NCBI RefSeq assembly: GCF_028863665.1
Contig: NZ_JARBFX010000004.1
Coordinates: 1-64,000, forward strand
Origin: Aquabacter sediminis
GTDB lineage: Bacteria > Pseudomonadota > Alphaproteobacteria > Rhizobiales > Xanthobacteraceae
Length of the DNA stretch: 64,000 nucleotides
Direction of reading: 5' to 3'
Shown here: one piece after another, positions 37,977 through 46,711 of the stretch
Numbering within the stretch: position 1 is the first letter of the stretch
Layout: the number at the start of each line of letters is the position of its first letter
The notes under the pieces: generated by a model
Databases searched by the model: none
Told to the model about the DNA's origin: nothing
Seen by the model: the letters and a program-made list of their open reading frames with translations, nothing else
Position numbers and translations under genes: made by a program

Positions 37977-38969
37977 TCAGGGCTTCACCAGCCCGACAGT
38001 CTTGAGCACGTCGGCAGTGCGCGCCGTTTCCTGCTTCAGGAGCGTGGTGAAGGCATCGCCCGTCACCAGGGCATCGTCCCAGCCCTTCTGCTTGAGCACT
38101 TCGGCCCAGGCGGGGGACTTGGCCATTTTCTCCACCGTGGCGACCAGGGTGTCGCGCTGCTCCTTGGAGAGGCCGGGAGGGGCGACGACGCCGCGCCAAT
38201 TGGTGATTTTCAGTTGGATACCGGCCTCGGTGAGGGTGGGGGCGTCCACGCCCGGCAGGCGCTCGGAGGCGGTCACGGCGAGGACGCGCAGCTTGCCCGC
38301 CTTCACCTGGCTCTCGAATTCCCCATAGCCGGAAATGCCCGCCGTCACCTTGCCGCCCAGCAGGGCGGCCAGCGCCTCGCCGCCGCCGGAGAAGGGGATG
38401 TAATTGATCTTGGCGGGATCGGCGCCCGCCGCCTGGGCAAAGAGGGCCGCGGCGATATGGTCCACGCCGCCCGCCGACCCGCCGGCCCAGGTGACCTTGG
38501 CCGGGTTGTCCTTGATGGCCGCTGCCAGCTCCTGGATGGTCTTGATGGGGGAGGCGGCCGGAACGGCGATGGCCTCGGTCTCTTCCGTCAGGCGGGCGAT
38601 GGGGGTGACCTGGTCGAGATTCACCGGCGCCTTGTTGGTGAGGATGGCGCCCACCATCACGAAGCCCATGACCATGAGCTGGTTCGGGTCGCCCTTGGCG
38701 CCATTGATGAACTGGGCGAGCCCGATGGTGCCGCCGGCGCCGGTGACATTGGTCACCTGCACGCTGCGCACGATGCCGGAGGACACCAGCACCTGCTGCA
38801 TGGAGCGCGCGGTCTGGTCCCATCCGCCGCCGGGGGAGGCGGGGGCCATGATCTTCAATTCGGCCATCTGCGCGGCGGCCGGCGTCAGGCCGAGCGGGGT
38901 CGCCAAGAGGGCGAGGCCGAGGCCGGCCACCAGCCGGCGCGAGGGGCGAGCGAGACGATGAGACGACAT
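37977..38969 (-). CDS. tctC: Tripartite tricarboxylate transporter receptor TctC
   Basis: This 330-residue periplasmic receptor of the Bug/TctC family has an N-terminal signal peptide with two basic clusters ([10 protein letters not shown]), a hydrophobic core and TPAAAQ cleavage. [22 protein letters not shown] is the family's carboxylate-binding loop, followed by [34 protein letters not shown] and the [12 protein letters not shown] segment complete the fold. ATG 38969 has AGGAAG just upstream. It is first in the tctCBA operon. The ligand is some carboxylic acid, not readable from sequence. Confidence 0.92.
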   Translation of the reverse strand: MSSHRLARPSRRLVAGLGLALLATPLGLTPAAAQMAELKIMAPASPGGGWDQTARSMQQVLVSSGIVRSVQVTNVTGAGGTIGLAQFINGAKGDPNQLMVMGFVMVGAILTNKAPVNLDQVTPIARLTEETEAIAVPAASPIKTIQELAAAIKDNPAKVTWAGGSAGGVDHIAAALFAQAAGADPAKINYIPFSGGGEALAALLGGKVTAGISGYGEFESQVKAGKLRVLAVTASERLPGVDAPTLTEAGIQLKITNWRGVVAPPGLSKEQRDTLVATVEKMAKSPAWAEVLKQKGWDDALVTGDAFTTLLKQETARTADVLKTVGLVKP

Positions 38970-39168
38970 ATGGCTTCCTTCCCTGATCGGCCCGCTTGGA
39001 GGCGCCCGGCGGGCCAACTTGCGCCGGAGCGGTGCGACCTTACGGGAAGCTTGGCCGTTTCCGGCGTCGGAAGGAAGTGGCGCCGCGCCATATCCGCCTG
39101 ATTTTTAACGTCAAATAGGCTTACCTAGCGGCATGCCGTTGCGCCTGTGCGGGTGTGCCGCGACCATG

Positions 39169-39197
39169 AAAAAAGGCCCGCGCCGGGGCGCGGGCCT
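39169..39197 (-). terminator. Rho-independent terminator of guaB
   Basis: On the minus strand an 11-base stem (AGGCCCGCGCC/GGCGCGGGCCT) with a two-base centre is followed by a run of six T. It lies 25 bp after the guaB stop and reads as a standard intrinsic terminator. Confidence 0.88.
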
Positions 39198-39222
39198 CTC
39201 GATTTCAATCGGATACGTGCCG

Positions 39223-40743
39223 TCAGACAGCAGAGGGGTAGTTCGGGCTCTCGCGGGTGATGGTCACGTCGTGCACATGGCTCTCGCGCAGGCCGGCGGA
39301 GGAGATGCGCACGAAGCGCGCCTTCTCGCGGAACTCGGGGAGGTCCTTGCCGCCCACATAGCCCATGGCGGCGCGCAGGCCGCCGGCGAGCTGGTGCAGC
39401 ACCGCTGAGACCGGGCCCTTATAGGCCACCTGGCCCTCGACGCCTTCCGGCACCAGCTTCAGCGCGTCGCGCACTTCCGCCTGGAAGTAGCGGTCCGCCG
39501 AGCCGCGGGACATGGCGCCCACCGAGCCCATGCCACGATAGGCTTTGTAGGAGCGGCCCTGATAGAGGAACACCTCGCCCGGGCTTTCGTCGGTGCCGGC
39601 GAGCAGGGAGCCCACCATGGCGCAGGAGGCGCCCGCCGCCAGCGCCTTGGCGAGGTCGCCGGAGAACTTGATGCCGCCGTCCGCGATCACCGGGGTGTCA
39701 GTGGCGGCGCAGGCTTCCACCGCGTCCATGACGGCGGTGAGCTGGGGCACGCCGACGCCGGCCACGATGCGGGTGGTGCAGATGGAGCCCGGCCCGATGC
39801 CCACCTTGATGGCGTCCGCGCCAGCCCCGATCAGCGCCCTGGCGCCCTCGGCGGTGGCGATGTTGCCGGCCAGGATCTGGGTGGCGTTGGACAGGCGCTT
39901 GATGCGCTCCACCTGGTCCAGCACCTTCTTGGAATGGCCGTGGGCGGTATCCACCACCACGAGATCGACGCCCGCATCGATGAGGCGCTCGGTGCGCTCA
40001 TAGCCATCATCGCCCACCGTGGTGGCGGCGGCGACGCGCAGGCGGCCCTGCTCGTCCTTGGCGGCATCGGGATTGGCCACGGCCTTCTCGATGTCCTTCA
40101 CCGTGACGAGGCCGACGCAGCGATAATCGCCGTCCACCACCAGCAGCTTCTCGATGCGGTGCTGGTGGAGGAGGCGCTTGGCCTCGTCCTGCTTCACGCT
40201 CTCATTGACGGTGATGAGCCGGTCCTTGGTCATCAGGTCCGAGACCGGCTGGTTGGGATCGTTGGCAAAGCGCACGTCGCGGTTGGTGAGGATGCCCACC
40301 AGCTTGCCGGCGCGGCCATTGGGCCCGCGCTCCACCACCGGGATGCCGGAAATGCCGAAGCGCTTCATGAGCGCAAGGGCATCGGCCAACGTCTCGTCGG
40401 GGTGGATGGTCACAGGGTTCACCACCATGCCCGACTCGAACTTCTTCACCTGGCGCACATGCTCGGCCTGGAGTTCGGGGGTCAGGTTGCGGTGGATGAC
40501 GCCGATGCCACCCGCCTGGGCCATGGCGATGGCGAGGCGGGATTCCGTCACCGTGTCCATGGCGGCGGACAGGATGGGCAGATTGAGGCTGATGGTCTTC
40601 GTCAGGCGGCTGACCAGCGACACCTGGCCGGGCATCACCTCGGACGGGCCGGGCTGGAGCAGCACGTCGTCGAAGGTGAGGGCCTCACGGAAGGGCGAAC
40701 CGGAGAAAGGGGGGATCGCGCCGGACGGATTGAGGGTCGACAT
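39223..40743 (-). CDS. guaB: IMP dehydrogenase
   Basis: This 506-residue TIM-barrel enzyme with an inserted pair of CBS domains (about residues 105-215) catalyses the rate-limiting step of GMP synthesis. [15 protein letters not shown] and [26 protein letters not shown] are the conserved start. [13 protein letters not shown] and the catalytic-Cys loop [16 protein letters not shown] form the active site, and [14 protein letters not shown] is the mobile flap. ATG 40743 was chosen because the conserved start lies ~20 residues behind it. A clear terminator follows. Confidence 0.97.
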   Translation of the reverse strand: MSTLNPSGAIPPFSGSPFREALTFDDVLLQPGPSEVMPGQVSLVSRLTKTISLNLPILSAAMDTVTESRLAIAMAQAGGIGVIHRNLTPELQAEHVRQVKKFESGMVVNPVTIHPDETLADALALMKRFGISGIPVVERGPNGRAGKLVGILTNRDVRFANDPNQPVSDLMTKDRLITVNESVKQDEAKRLLHQHRIEKLLVVDGDYRCVGLVTVKDIEKAVANPDAAKDEQGRLRVAAATTVGDDGYERTERLIDAGVDLVVVDTAHGHSKKVLDQVERIKRLSNATQILAGNIATAEGARALIGAGADAIKVGIGPGSICTTRIVAGVGVPQLTAVMDAVEACAATDTPVIADGGIKFSGDLAKALAAGASCAMVGSLLAGTDESPGEVFLYQGRSYKAYRGMGSVGAMSRGSADRYFQAEVRDALKLVPEGVEGQVAYKGPVSAVLHQLAGGLRAAMGYVGGKDLPEFREKARFVRISSAGLRESHVHDVTITRESPNYPSAV

Positions 40744-41175
40744 CGCCAACTCCCTTATGGCCTTGCGGACTGGCGTAGAGGTGTCCGCCGGCAGTGATCG
40801 AATCCGCGCCGGAGCATGTGCGGCCGGCGTTTCGAGTTGGCGGTGGCCCATACCATGAGGACACGACGATTAGAAGACCCGGGCGGCGTCTTGGGCATGC
40901 GCGAAGCGCAGGGGAGGGTGGCTTAAGGTGCGTGCGCTGGGCCCCATCGGCCGAGGTTCCGGTGGCCGGGGCGGCCGAAACCGATGCCGCGGCGCACCGG
41001 TCCTGCATAAGGCTCGAAAAATTATCTCAATATATCATTGTGTTACCGATCTGGTGCGGCGCAATTGCCGGTCGACTCGAAGCCTCGACATGCTCTAAAG
41101 TCCCCGCGCCCGGGGGGCGGACCTGAAAAATGGGACCGCGGCCGTCGCGGGCGCCGAGCGAGAGGGCGGACGATC
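40744..41175. other. Divergent intergenic region between guaB and nnrU
   Basis: This 432-bp region is without a supported gene. Promoters for both flanking genes should lie here. A markedly AT-rich stretch (about 41015-41048) precedes the NnrU-like gene by ~130 bp and is the best promoter candidate for it. I found no FNR-type TTGAT-N4-ATCAA site and no riboswitch-like structure. Confidence 0.35.
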
Positions 41176-41745
41176 ATGGTGGTGATGCTGGTCGGCCTTG
41201 TGGTGTTTCTGGGCGTGCATCTCATCGCCAGCCTGCGGGGGCTGCGGGCCAAGCTCATCGCTGCGCTGGGGGAGAAGCAGTATAAGGGCTTCTTCTCCCT
41301 GCTCTCGGTGGCGGGGTTGGGGCTCATCGCCTATGGCTTCGCGCTCTGGCGGGCAGCGGGCCCCGCGCTCATCTGGGACCCGCCCATGGGACTGCGCCAC
41401 CTGGTGCTGCTGCTGATGGTCTTCGTCACCATCGCGGCGGTGGCGGCCTATGTGCCGAGCCATATCCGCACCTTTCTCAAGCATCCCTTGCTGGCGGCGG
41501 TGAAGGTGTGGGCGCTCGGCCATCTCTTGGCCAATGGAGACGCCGCCTCCATGGTGCTGTTCGGCTCCATCCTGGCCTGGGCGGTCTATGCCCGCATCAT
41601 GGCCAAGCGGCGCGGCGCGCCTGTCCCGCCGGCCCCGGCCGGCTATGGCGGCGATGCGATCGCCGTGGTGGGCGGGCTTGTTCTTTACGGGGTTCTGGCC
41701 TTCTGGTTCCACCCCGCCATCATCGGCGTGCCGGTCATCGGCTGA
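41176..41745 (+). CDS. NnrU-family membrane protein
   Basis: This 189-residue protein with five or six hydrophobic segments matches the NnrU family, first named from a denitrification-linked gene and found widely in alphaproteobacteria. FLGVHLIASLRGLRAKLIAALGEKQYKGFFSLLSVAGLGLIAYGFALWR is the conserved N-terminal half (given here by its parts: the FLGVH and LGEKQYKGFFSL motifs). SHIRTFLKHPLLAAVKVWALGHLLANG follows. A role in NO or haem metabolism has been proposed for relatives, but nothing here shows it. GGGCGGACG precedes ATG 41176. Confidence 0.85.
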   Translation: MVVMLVGLVVFLGVHLIASLRGLRAKLIAALGEKQYKGFFSLLSVAGLGLIAYGFALWRAAGPALIWDPPMGLRHLVLLLMVFVTIAAVAAYVPSHIRTFLKHPLLAAVKVWALGHLLANGDAASMVLFGSILAWAVYARIMAKRRGAPVPPAPAGYGGDAIAVVGGLVLYGVLAFWFHPAIIGVPVIG

Positions 41746-41753
41746 GCCGGCCC

Positions 41754-41775
41754 GGCCGGGCGAGAGAGCCCGGCC
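41754..41775 (+). terminator. GC hairpin between nnrU and panB
   Basis: GGCCGGGC-GAGAGA-GCCCGGCC is a perfect 8-bp stem nine bases after the NnrU stop. Only CCTT follows, so termination strength is doubtful. Confidence 0.4.
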
Positions 41776-41814
41776 CCTTGCAATCAATCAAAACAGAAAA
41801 CCGAGGAACGCATC

Positions 41815-42642
41815 ATGTCCATCCAGTCCGACGTGCGCCGGATCACGGCCCCGGAAATCCGCGCCCGCAAGGGCGGCACGCCCATCGTCTCGCTGACCTC
41901 CTACCATGCCCACACAGCCCAGCTCCTGGACCGGCATGTGGACGTGATCCTGGTGGGCGACAGCCTGGGCATGGTGATGCACGGCCTGGAAACCACGGTG
42001 CCGGTGACGGTGGAGATGATGATCGTGCATGGCCGCGCCGTGGTGCGCGGCACCAAGCACGCCCTCATCGTGGTGGACCTGCCCTTCGGCAGCTATGAGG
42101 CGAGCCCCGTGGAAGCGTTCCACACCGCCGCCCGCGTGCTGAAGGAGACCGGCGCCGGCGCCATCAAGCTGGAAGGCGGCCGCCGCATGGCCGATACGGT
42201 GCGCTTCCTGGTGGATCGCGGCGTGCCGGTGATGGGCCATGTGGGCCTCACCCCCCAGGCCATCAACACGCTCGGCTCCTTCAAGGCGCGCGGCCGCGAC
42301 GACAGCGAGGCCTCCGTCATCCTGGACGATGCCCGCGCAGTGGCGGAGGCGGGCGCCTTCTCCATCGTGGTAGAGGCCGTGGCCGAGCCGGTGGCCCGCC
42401 GGATCACGCAAGAGGTGGCCCCGCCCACCATCGGCATCGGCGGCAGCCCCGCCTGCGATGGCCAGATCCTGGTGCTGGAGGACATGCTGGGCCTTGGCCA
42501 GCGGGTGCCGAAGTTCGTGAAGAAGTATGCCGATCTGGGCCCCGCCATCGAAGAGGCGGTGGGCCGCTATGCGGACGAGGTGCGCGCCCGCACCTTCCCG
42601 GGGCCTGAGCATACCTATGCGCCCAAGGCGCCGAAGGCCTGA
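41815..42642 (+). CDS. panB: 3-Methyl-2-oxobutanoate hydroxymethyltransferase
   Basis: This 275-residue TIM-barrel enzyme performs the first step of pantothenate (CoA precursor) synthesis. The metal- and substrate-binding [15 protein letters not shown], the DLPFGSYE loop, [15 protein letters not shown] and the catalytic Glu in [10 protein letters not shown] are present. GAGGAACGC lies before ATG 41815. The next gene, a class D beta-lactamase, begins three bases after the stop, so both are likely on one transcript. Confidence 0.96.
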   Translation: MSIQSDVRRITAPEIRARKGGTPIVSLTSYHAHTAQLLDRHVDVILVGDSLGMVMHGLETTVPVTVEMMIVHGRAVVRGTKHALIVVDLPFGSYEASPVEAFHTAARVLKETGAGAIKLEGGRRMADTVRFLVDRGVPVMGHVGLTPQAINTLGSFKARGRDDSEASVILDDARAVAEAGAFSIVVEAVAEPVARRITQEVAPPTIGIGGSPACDGQILVLEDMLGLGQRVPKFVKKYADLGPAIEEAVGRYADEVRARTFPGPEHTYAPKAPKA

Positions 42643-42645
42643 GGC

Positions 42646-43509
42646 ATGAAGATGGCCTTGCGTCCCGTGACGCCCCGACAGGATCTCGCCCGGTTGGGCC
42701 GTCAGGCCCTGTTGGGCGTGCCGGCCCTGTCGGCGGTCCTCTTCGCCGCCGGCCCCGCCCGCGCGGTGGAGGAGTGCTTCCTGGTGGCGGAGGTGAAGAC
42801 CGGGCATGTGGCGGCCAAGCAGGGGCTGTGCGCCACGCGCCAGTCGCCGGCCTCCACCTTCAAGGTGCCGCTGGCCCTCATGGGCTTTGATTCCGGCATC
42901 CTGAAGAGCCCCGACGCCCCCGTCTGGACCACCCGGCCCGGCCTCGCCGAAGGCCTGGAACAGTGGAAGGGTCCGCAGACCCCCAAGAGCTGGATGCAAT
43001 ATTCGGTGGTCTGGTACTCCCAGCTCCTCACGCAGGACTTGGGCATGGACCGCTTCAAGGGCTATGTGCGGGCCTTCGACTACGGCAACCAGAACCTTTC
43101 GGGGGATCCCGGCAAGGACAATGGCCTTACCCGCGCCTGGCTGTCCTCCTCGCTGCGCATCTCCCCGCGCGAGCAGGTGGATTTCCTGCGCCGCATGCTG
43201 AAGGGCGAATTGCCCGTCTCGCCCGAGGCGGTGGACAAGACCATCACCATCCTGAAGGTGCCCGAAAGCCCGGCGGGATGGGATCTCTATGGCAAGACGG
43301 GCACCGGCTTCCAGCAACTGAGCGACGGCTCGCCGGACCGGCAGCGCCCCTTCGGCTGGTTCATCGGCTGGGCGGAGAAAGGCGGCCGGCAGTTCGCCTT
43401 CGCCCGCTTCATCACCCTCGACTACAATCCGCCCGAGCCGCTTGGCCCGATGGCGCGGCGCCAGGCGGTGAAGGCGCTGGAGCCGATCCTGACGGCACAG
43501 GAGAAATAG
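42646..43509 (+). CDS. Class D (OXA-type) beta-lactamase
   Basis: This 287-residue exported serine beta-lactamase has a signal peptide ending near GPARA (residue 40). All class D boxes are present: PASTFKVPLA with Ser70 and carbamylatable Lys73, the SVV box (Ser120, YSVVWYSQ), YGN (Tyr146, FDYGNQNLSG), Trp165 in RAWLSSSLRIS, and KTG (Lys217, YGKTGTGF). It would hydrolyse beta-lactams in the periplasm. It lies three bases behind panB with core-like composition, so it appears chromosomal and not recently acquired. BlaR-type sensors have related domains but carry membrane helices that are absent here. Confidence 0.92.
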   Translation: MKMALRPVTPRQDLARLGRQALLGVPALSAVLFAAGPARAVEECFLVAEVKTGHVAAKQGLCATRQSPASTFKVPLALMGFDSGILKSPDAPVWTTRPGLAEGLEQWKGPQTPKSWMQYSVVWYSQLLTQDLGMDRFKGYVRAFDYGNQNLSGDPGKDNGLTRAWLSSSLRISPREQVDFLRRMLKGELPVSPEAVDKTITILKVPESPAGWDLYGKTGTGFQQLSDGSPDRQRPFGWFIGWAEKGGRQFAFARFITLDYNPPEPLGPMARRQAVKALEPILTAQEK

Positions 43510-43671
43510 AGCGTCTCAGAGTTTCATGGAAACACTGAAACGCTCTATCTCTTTGTTTTCACGCATTTCCTTCACGGGAACCGGTTCCCACTTCGCTCGG
43601 AAATGCTCTATCAATACGTTAGAGGGCGATTCACCGATCAGATTGATTCAATTTGATCGGATCGCGCTCTA
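43508..43671. repeat. Modular palindromic intergenic repeat, copy B (three modules)
   Basis: Three imperfect palindromes fill the gap between two converging genes. Module 1 (43508-43547) has arms TAGAGCGTCTCAG and CTGAAACGCTCTA. Module 2 (43563-43611) has outer arms GCATTTCC/GGAAATGC and an inner perfect GGGAACCGGTTCCC. Module 3 (43620-43671) has arms around CCGATCA/TGATCGG and ends TAGAG/CTCTA. Modules 1 and 2 repeat the layout of copy A. The TAGAG/CTCTA ends suggest a common miniature element. The outer arms border the OXA stop codon. Confidence 0.8.
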
Positions 43672-43681
43672 GGAGGCGGTC

Positions 43682-44242
43682 TCAGTCGTCCGCCTCCGCG
43701 CGCACCTCCACATCCGCCCGGGAGAGGCGGGTGAAGATGCGGCGCTGGCGCACCAGCGGCCACCAGTCATAGAGGAAGATCTCGATGGGCCGCCAATTGG
43801 CGACCCATCCCACGATGACAAGGCTTTCCTCGGCGAAGCTGACGAAGCGCGCCTCGCCGAACCGGCCCGAAATGGCCTGGGCCAGCAGGAGGCACAGGCC
43901 CAGCACGCACAGGCCGATGACGAGCGAGATGCGGCCCACCCGAAACAATTCCCGCAATTCCCGGGTCATTTCGGCGGCACGACCGGCGAAATAGTTGCGG
44001 ACGGCGTCGGGAATGCCGCCGGCCTCAGGGCTGTCCGCCTCCTCGGCGGGCATGCGCACCACAAGGCGCAGCGGGCTGGCCTTGGGCAGTTCCTCCACCC
44101 ATTCCACCAGATAGGCTTCCGCCGCCGGGTCCAGGTCCCGCTCGCCGAAGGGGCAGGGGTCCAGCATGTTGAAGAGCTGGGCAGTCTGGGCGATGCGGAT
44201 CTGCAGGATGTCTGGCGCTGCGCCGCGTGTTGGTTCGCTCAT
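43682..44242 (-). CDS. Conserved hypothetical membrane protein
   Basis: I do not recognise a named family for this 186-residue protein. The N-terminal ~95 residues are soluble and acidic (ILQIRIAQTAQLFNMLDPCPFGERDLDPAAEAYLVEWVEELP). A helix with charged AAEMTRELRELFRVGR follows, and then one strong membrane segment (ISLVIGLCVLGLCLLLAQAI) and a weaker one around ESLVIVGWVANWRPIEIFLYDWWP. The tail is basic then acidic. The arrangement suggests a cytoplasmic head anchored to the inner membrane. Neighbours give no hint about its role. Confidence 0.75.
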   Translation of the reverse strand: MSEPTRGAAPDILQIRIAQTAQLFNMLDPCPFGERDLDPAAEAYLVEWVEELPKASPLRLVVRMPAEEADSPEAGGIPDAVRNYFAGRAAEMTRELRELFRVGRISLVIGLCVLGLCLLLAQAISGRFGEARFVSFAEESLVIVGWVANWRPIEIFLYDWWPLVRQRRIFTRLSRADVEVRAEADD

Positions 44243-44389
44243 GGCCTGCCTCCCGAGATCTTATGCCTCCGGCATGGCACAGCTTGCGGTCGCGAGCCAG
44301 CGGGCTTTACGCCGCTCCCTTCGCATGTCCGCGTGAGACGGTAACCGCCTCGCCCAAACCAGACGCGCTGAGACGGAGGGCTTCAGCCC

Positions 44390-44938
44390 TCATGGCATGC
44401 GGGACGGGAGGGTGAGGTCGGTCCCGTCAACCGCGAAATGACCATAGCCCTTGTGGTGGATGGTCCGCCGGTCGGTGATGGCCGGATCCTGCCAGGCCGC
44501 CACCACCTCCAGCACGAACAAGTTGAAGCGGTTGACCAGCCGCGTGTCGATGACGCGGCATTCCAGGTTGGCAAAGCAGCCGCCAATGAGCGGGGCCTTC
44601 ACCAGGGACGCGGGATAAGCGGGAATGCCAAAGGTTGCGAACTTGTCCAGGTCGCGGCCCGAGCAATTGCCGATCTTGACCACGGTTTCCGCCATGGCCA
44701 GCGGGGGAATGCCGATGACGCAGGCGCGGTTGGCGCGCAGGGCCGTGAAGCTGAAGTCGCCGCCCGACACCACGCAAGCGATGCGGGGCGGCGTGAACTC
44801 CACCATCATGTGCCAGGACATGGCCATGACATTGTCCCCGGCGCTGCCATGGGTCGCCAGCAGCACCACCGGGCCGGGCTCGATGAGCGCGTAGACCTCC
44901 GCCAGGGGCAGCGGCTTCAGGCCACCAGCGTGCGTCAC
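44390..44938 (-). CDS. Flavin reductase-like FMN-binding protein
   Basis: This 182-residue split-barrel protein of the flavin reductase/DIM6-NTAB group binds FMN and either supplies reduced flavin or reduces small molecules. GPVVLLATHG, NVMAMSWHMMVEFTPPRIACVVSGGDFSF, ALRANRACVIGIP and GGCFANLECRV are typical. GTG 44938 is taken as start because it overlaps the stop of a small upstream ORF (GTGA) and the conserved region begins ~12 residues later. No partner monooxygenase is seen nearby. Confidence 0.82.
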   Translation of the reverse strand: MTHAGGLKPLPLAEVYALIEPGPVVLLATHGSAGDNVMAMSWHMMVEFTPPRIACVVSGGDFSFTALRANRACVIGIPPLAMAETVVKIGNCSGRDLDKFATFGIPAYPASLVKAPLIGGCFANLECRVIDTRLVNRFNLFVLEVVAAWQDPAITDRRTIHHKGYGHFAVDGTDLTLPSRMP

Positions 44939-45087
44939 GCCTGCGGACGACGGGCCTGGACGGTGCGGGACTGCGGCAGCCAGGAGGCCGAGGGGGCGAG
45001 AAGGGCGACGGCGATCTTCTCGAAGGCGGCGAGGCCGGCGGTGAAGGCTGCGGTGAAACCAACCATGGAAAGAACAAGCGGGGACAT
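44935..45087 (-). CDS. 50-residue small protein coupled to the flavin reductase gene
   Basis: ATG 45087 is preceded by a strong AAGGAGAG at six bases, the best ribosome site in this area. The 50-residue product begins MSPLVLSMVGFTAAFTAGLAAFEKIAVALL and ends RRPQA. The first ~30 residues could form one membrane helix, and the tail is basic. Its TGA overlaps the GTG of the flavin reductase gene (GTGA), which itself lacks a good ribosome site. It may therefore be a translational leader, a small membrane partner, or both. No known family is recognised. Confidence 0.55.
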   Translation of the reverse strand: MSPLVLSMVGFTAAFTAGLAAFEKIAVALLAPSASWLPQSRTVQARRPQA

Positions 45088-45212
45088 GACACTCTCCTTG
45101 CCGGCAACCCTTGCCGGCGCGCCCTGCTGCAGTGCGGGAGGACGCTAAGCCAACGGACCCATCAGAGGCCCGATTTCCCCTATTTTTGTTGCGATGCATC
45201 AAAATCGCAAGG

Positions 45213-46535
45213 TCAAACGGTCGCAGCGTTCCCGGGTCCCTCCATCACCAGGAGGCCCCGTCCTTGCCGCTTTGCAGCATAAAGCGCTGCGTCCGCCCGC
45301 CGCAGGAGGTCGTCCGGCGTGGCGGCCGGCGGCAGGGCGATGCCCACCGACATGCCAACCTGAACGGGTCCGCCAGGCAGGTCGAAAGGCCTTGATACGA
45401 TTGCAATCAGGCGCTCTCCGAGGCGCCGCGCGGAGGCCGCGGGGAAGAGCCCCGCATCGTCCGGCAGCGCGGGATGCAGGATGGCAAATTCGTCCCCGCC
45501 CAGACGGGCCATGAGGTCGCCTGGACCCAGCTCGGAGCGGCAACGCTCTGCCATGGCGCATAGCAGAGCATCGCCGGCCGCATGGCCGCCAGCGTCGTTC
45601 ACCTGCTTGAAGTTGTCGAGATCCAGGCATAGCAGCGCGAAACCAGCGCCGTTGGCATCGGTCAGAGAGGCGTCAAGGCGCGACTTCAGAAAGGCGCGAT
45701 TGGCAAGGCCGGTCAGGCTGTCGTGGGAGGCGAGATGCTGGAGCTTCAGCTCCGCTTCCTTGCGCCGGGAGATGTTGCGGACCGAAGTGACATAGCCGTC
45801 GGCCTTCCCGGTCGCGTCATAGGTGAGCTTGACGAAGGCCTCCATCCACACCCACGAGCCGTCCCGGTGGCGCTGGCGCATCTCGCTCACCGCCACGCCG
45901 ATGCGGGCCGCCCGCATGTCGGCCATCAGCCGGCCGAACTCTTCCGCATCGTCGGGATGAACGATCTCCGCCGCCCGGCGGCCGATCATCTCCTCCGGCT
46001 CGTAGCCCAGAAGCGTGCGGACGGAGGGCGAGATATAGGTGCGCACCCCGTCCAGCGTCCCCCGCACGATGGTGTCGGTGGTGGTGTCCGCCAGCAGCCG
46101 ATAGAGAGCGGCCTGCCGTGTGGCCGCGTCGAGGGCACATCCCTGTCGGGCCTGGGCCTGGGCCATCTTTGCAAAGCCGTCGAAAACGGCGCGGTCGGAG
46201 GCCGAGAGGGTGTCGCCGCCCGGGCGGGTGATGAAGAAGCGGCCGGCGGGCGCGCCATCCGCCGCCGGAAACGTAAGGCCCGCGAACAGGCCGGGGGCAT
46301 GGGGGTGGGCGTCCAGCACGAGCGGGCCCTCCGCGCCATCCAGTCGGGCGAGAAGGGGGGCCAAAAGGGCGAGATCGCCCCCGCCGCCGCCCTCAAGCAC
46401 GGTCGTGTCGGCGCTGATGAAACCCGCCATCTCCGCCCTCAGCGCCAGGCGGGCCGTGGCGCAGAGCGCGCGCAGCAGGTCACCCCCGCCCGCCTCTCCG
46501 GTCGCCGCGCCGCTCGTCGTCCCGACCCTGTGCAT
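45213..46535 (-). CDS. PAS-GGDEF diguanylate cyclase
   Basis: This 440-residue protein makes the second messenger cyclic di-GMP. The N-terminal ~135 residues look GAF-like but are not clearly assigned. PAS follows (about 138-265: LLADTTTDTIVRGTLDGVRTYIS, then DGYVTSVRNISRRKEAEL), and GGDEF comes after (SHDSLTGLANRAFL, ARLGGDEFAIL, VGMSVGIAL). The active-site GGDEF is intact. The inhibitory RxxD site that should lie five residues ahead of it is missing, so product inhibition is probably weak. ATG 46535 has AGGGGAT upstream. It is divergent from the NtrC-type regulator. Confidence 0.9.
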   Translation of the reverse strand: MHRVGTTSGAATGEAGGGDLLRALCATARLALRAEMAGFISADTTVLEGGGGGDLALLAPLLARLDGAEGPLVLDAHPHAPGLFAGLTFPAADGAPAGRFFITRPGGDTLSASDRAVFDGFAKMAQAQARQGCALDAATRQAALYRLLADTTTDTIVRGTLDGVRTYISPSVRTLLGYEPEEMIGRRAAEIVHPDDAEEFGRLMADMRAARIGVAVSEMRQRHRDGSWVWMEAFVKLTYDATGKADGYVTSVRNISRRKEAELKLQHLASHDSLTGLANRAFLKSRLDASLTDANGAGFALLCLDLDNFKQVNDAGGHAAGDALLCAMAERCRSELGPGDLMARLGGDEFAILHPALPDDAGLFPAASARRLGERLIAIVSRPFDLPGGPVQVGMSVGIALPPAATPDDLLRRADAALYAAKRQGRGLLVMEGPGNAATV

Positions 46536-46711
46536 GTATCCCCTCCGCGGGGCGATGATTCCGCAGGTGCCTGTGCACCGCAAGCCATGACGGCCCGGGG
46601 CGTGGCGGCTGCTGTGGGGCATGGTGCATCCTCCATGCCGGCGGCCGCCATCGACAGGCCGGCTGGCGGTCGTCATAATCGCGCCAACACACAAGAAGGG
46701 GAGGAGCATCG

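Noticed and set aside
41015-41050. AT-rich stretch ahead of the NnrU-like gene considered as an FNR/NnrR site
   Set aside because: No TTGAT-N4-ATCAA-like dyad could be found. Only the general AT richness of a promoter remains.
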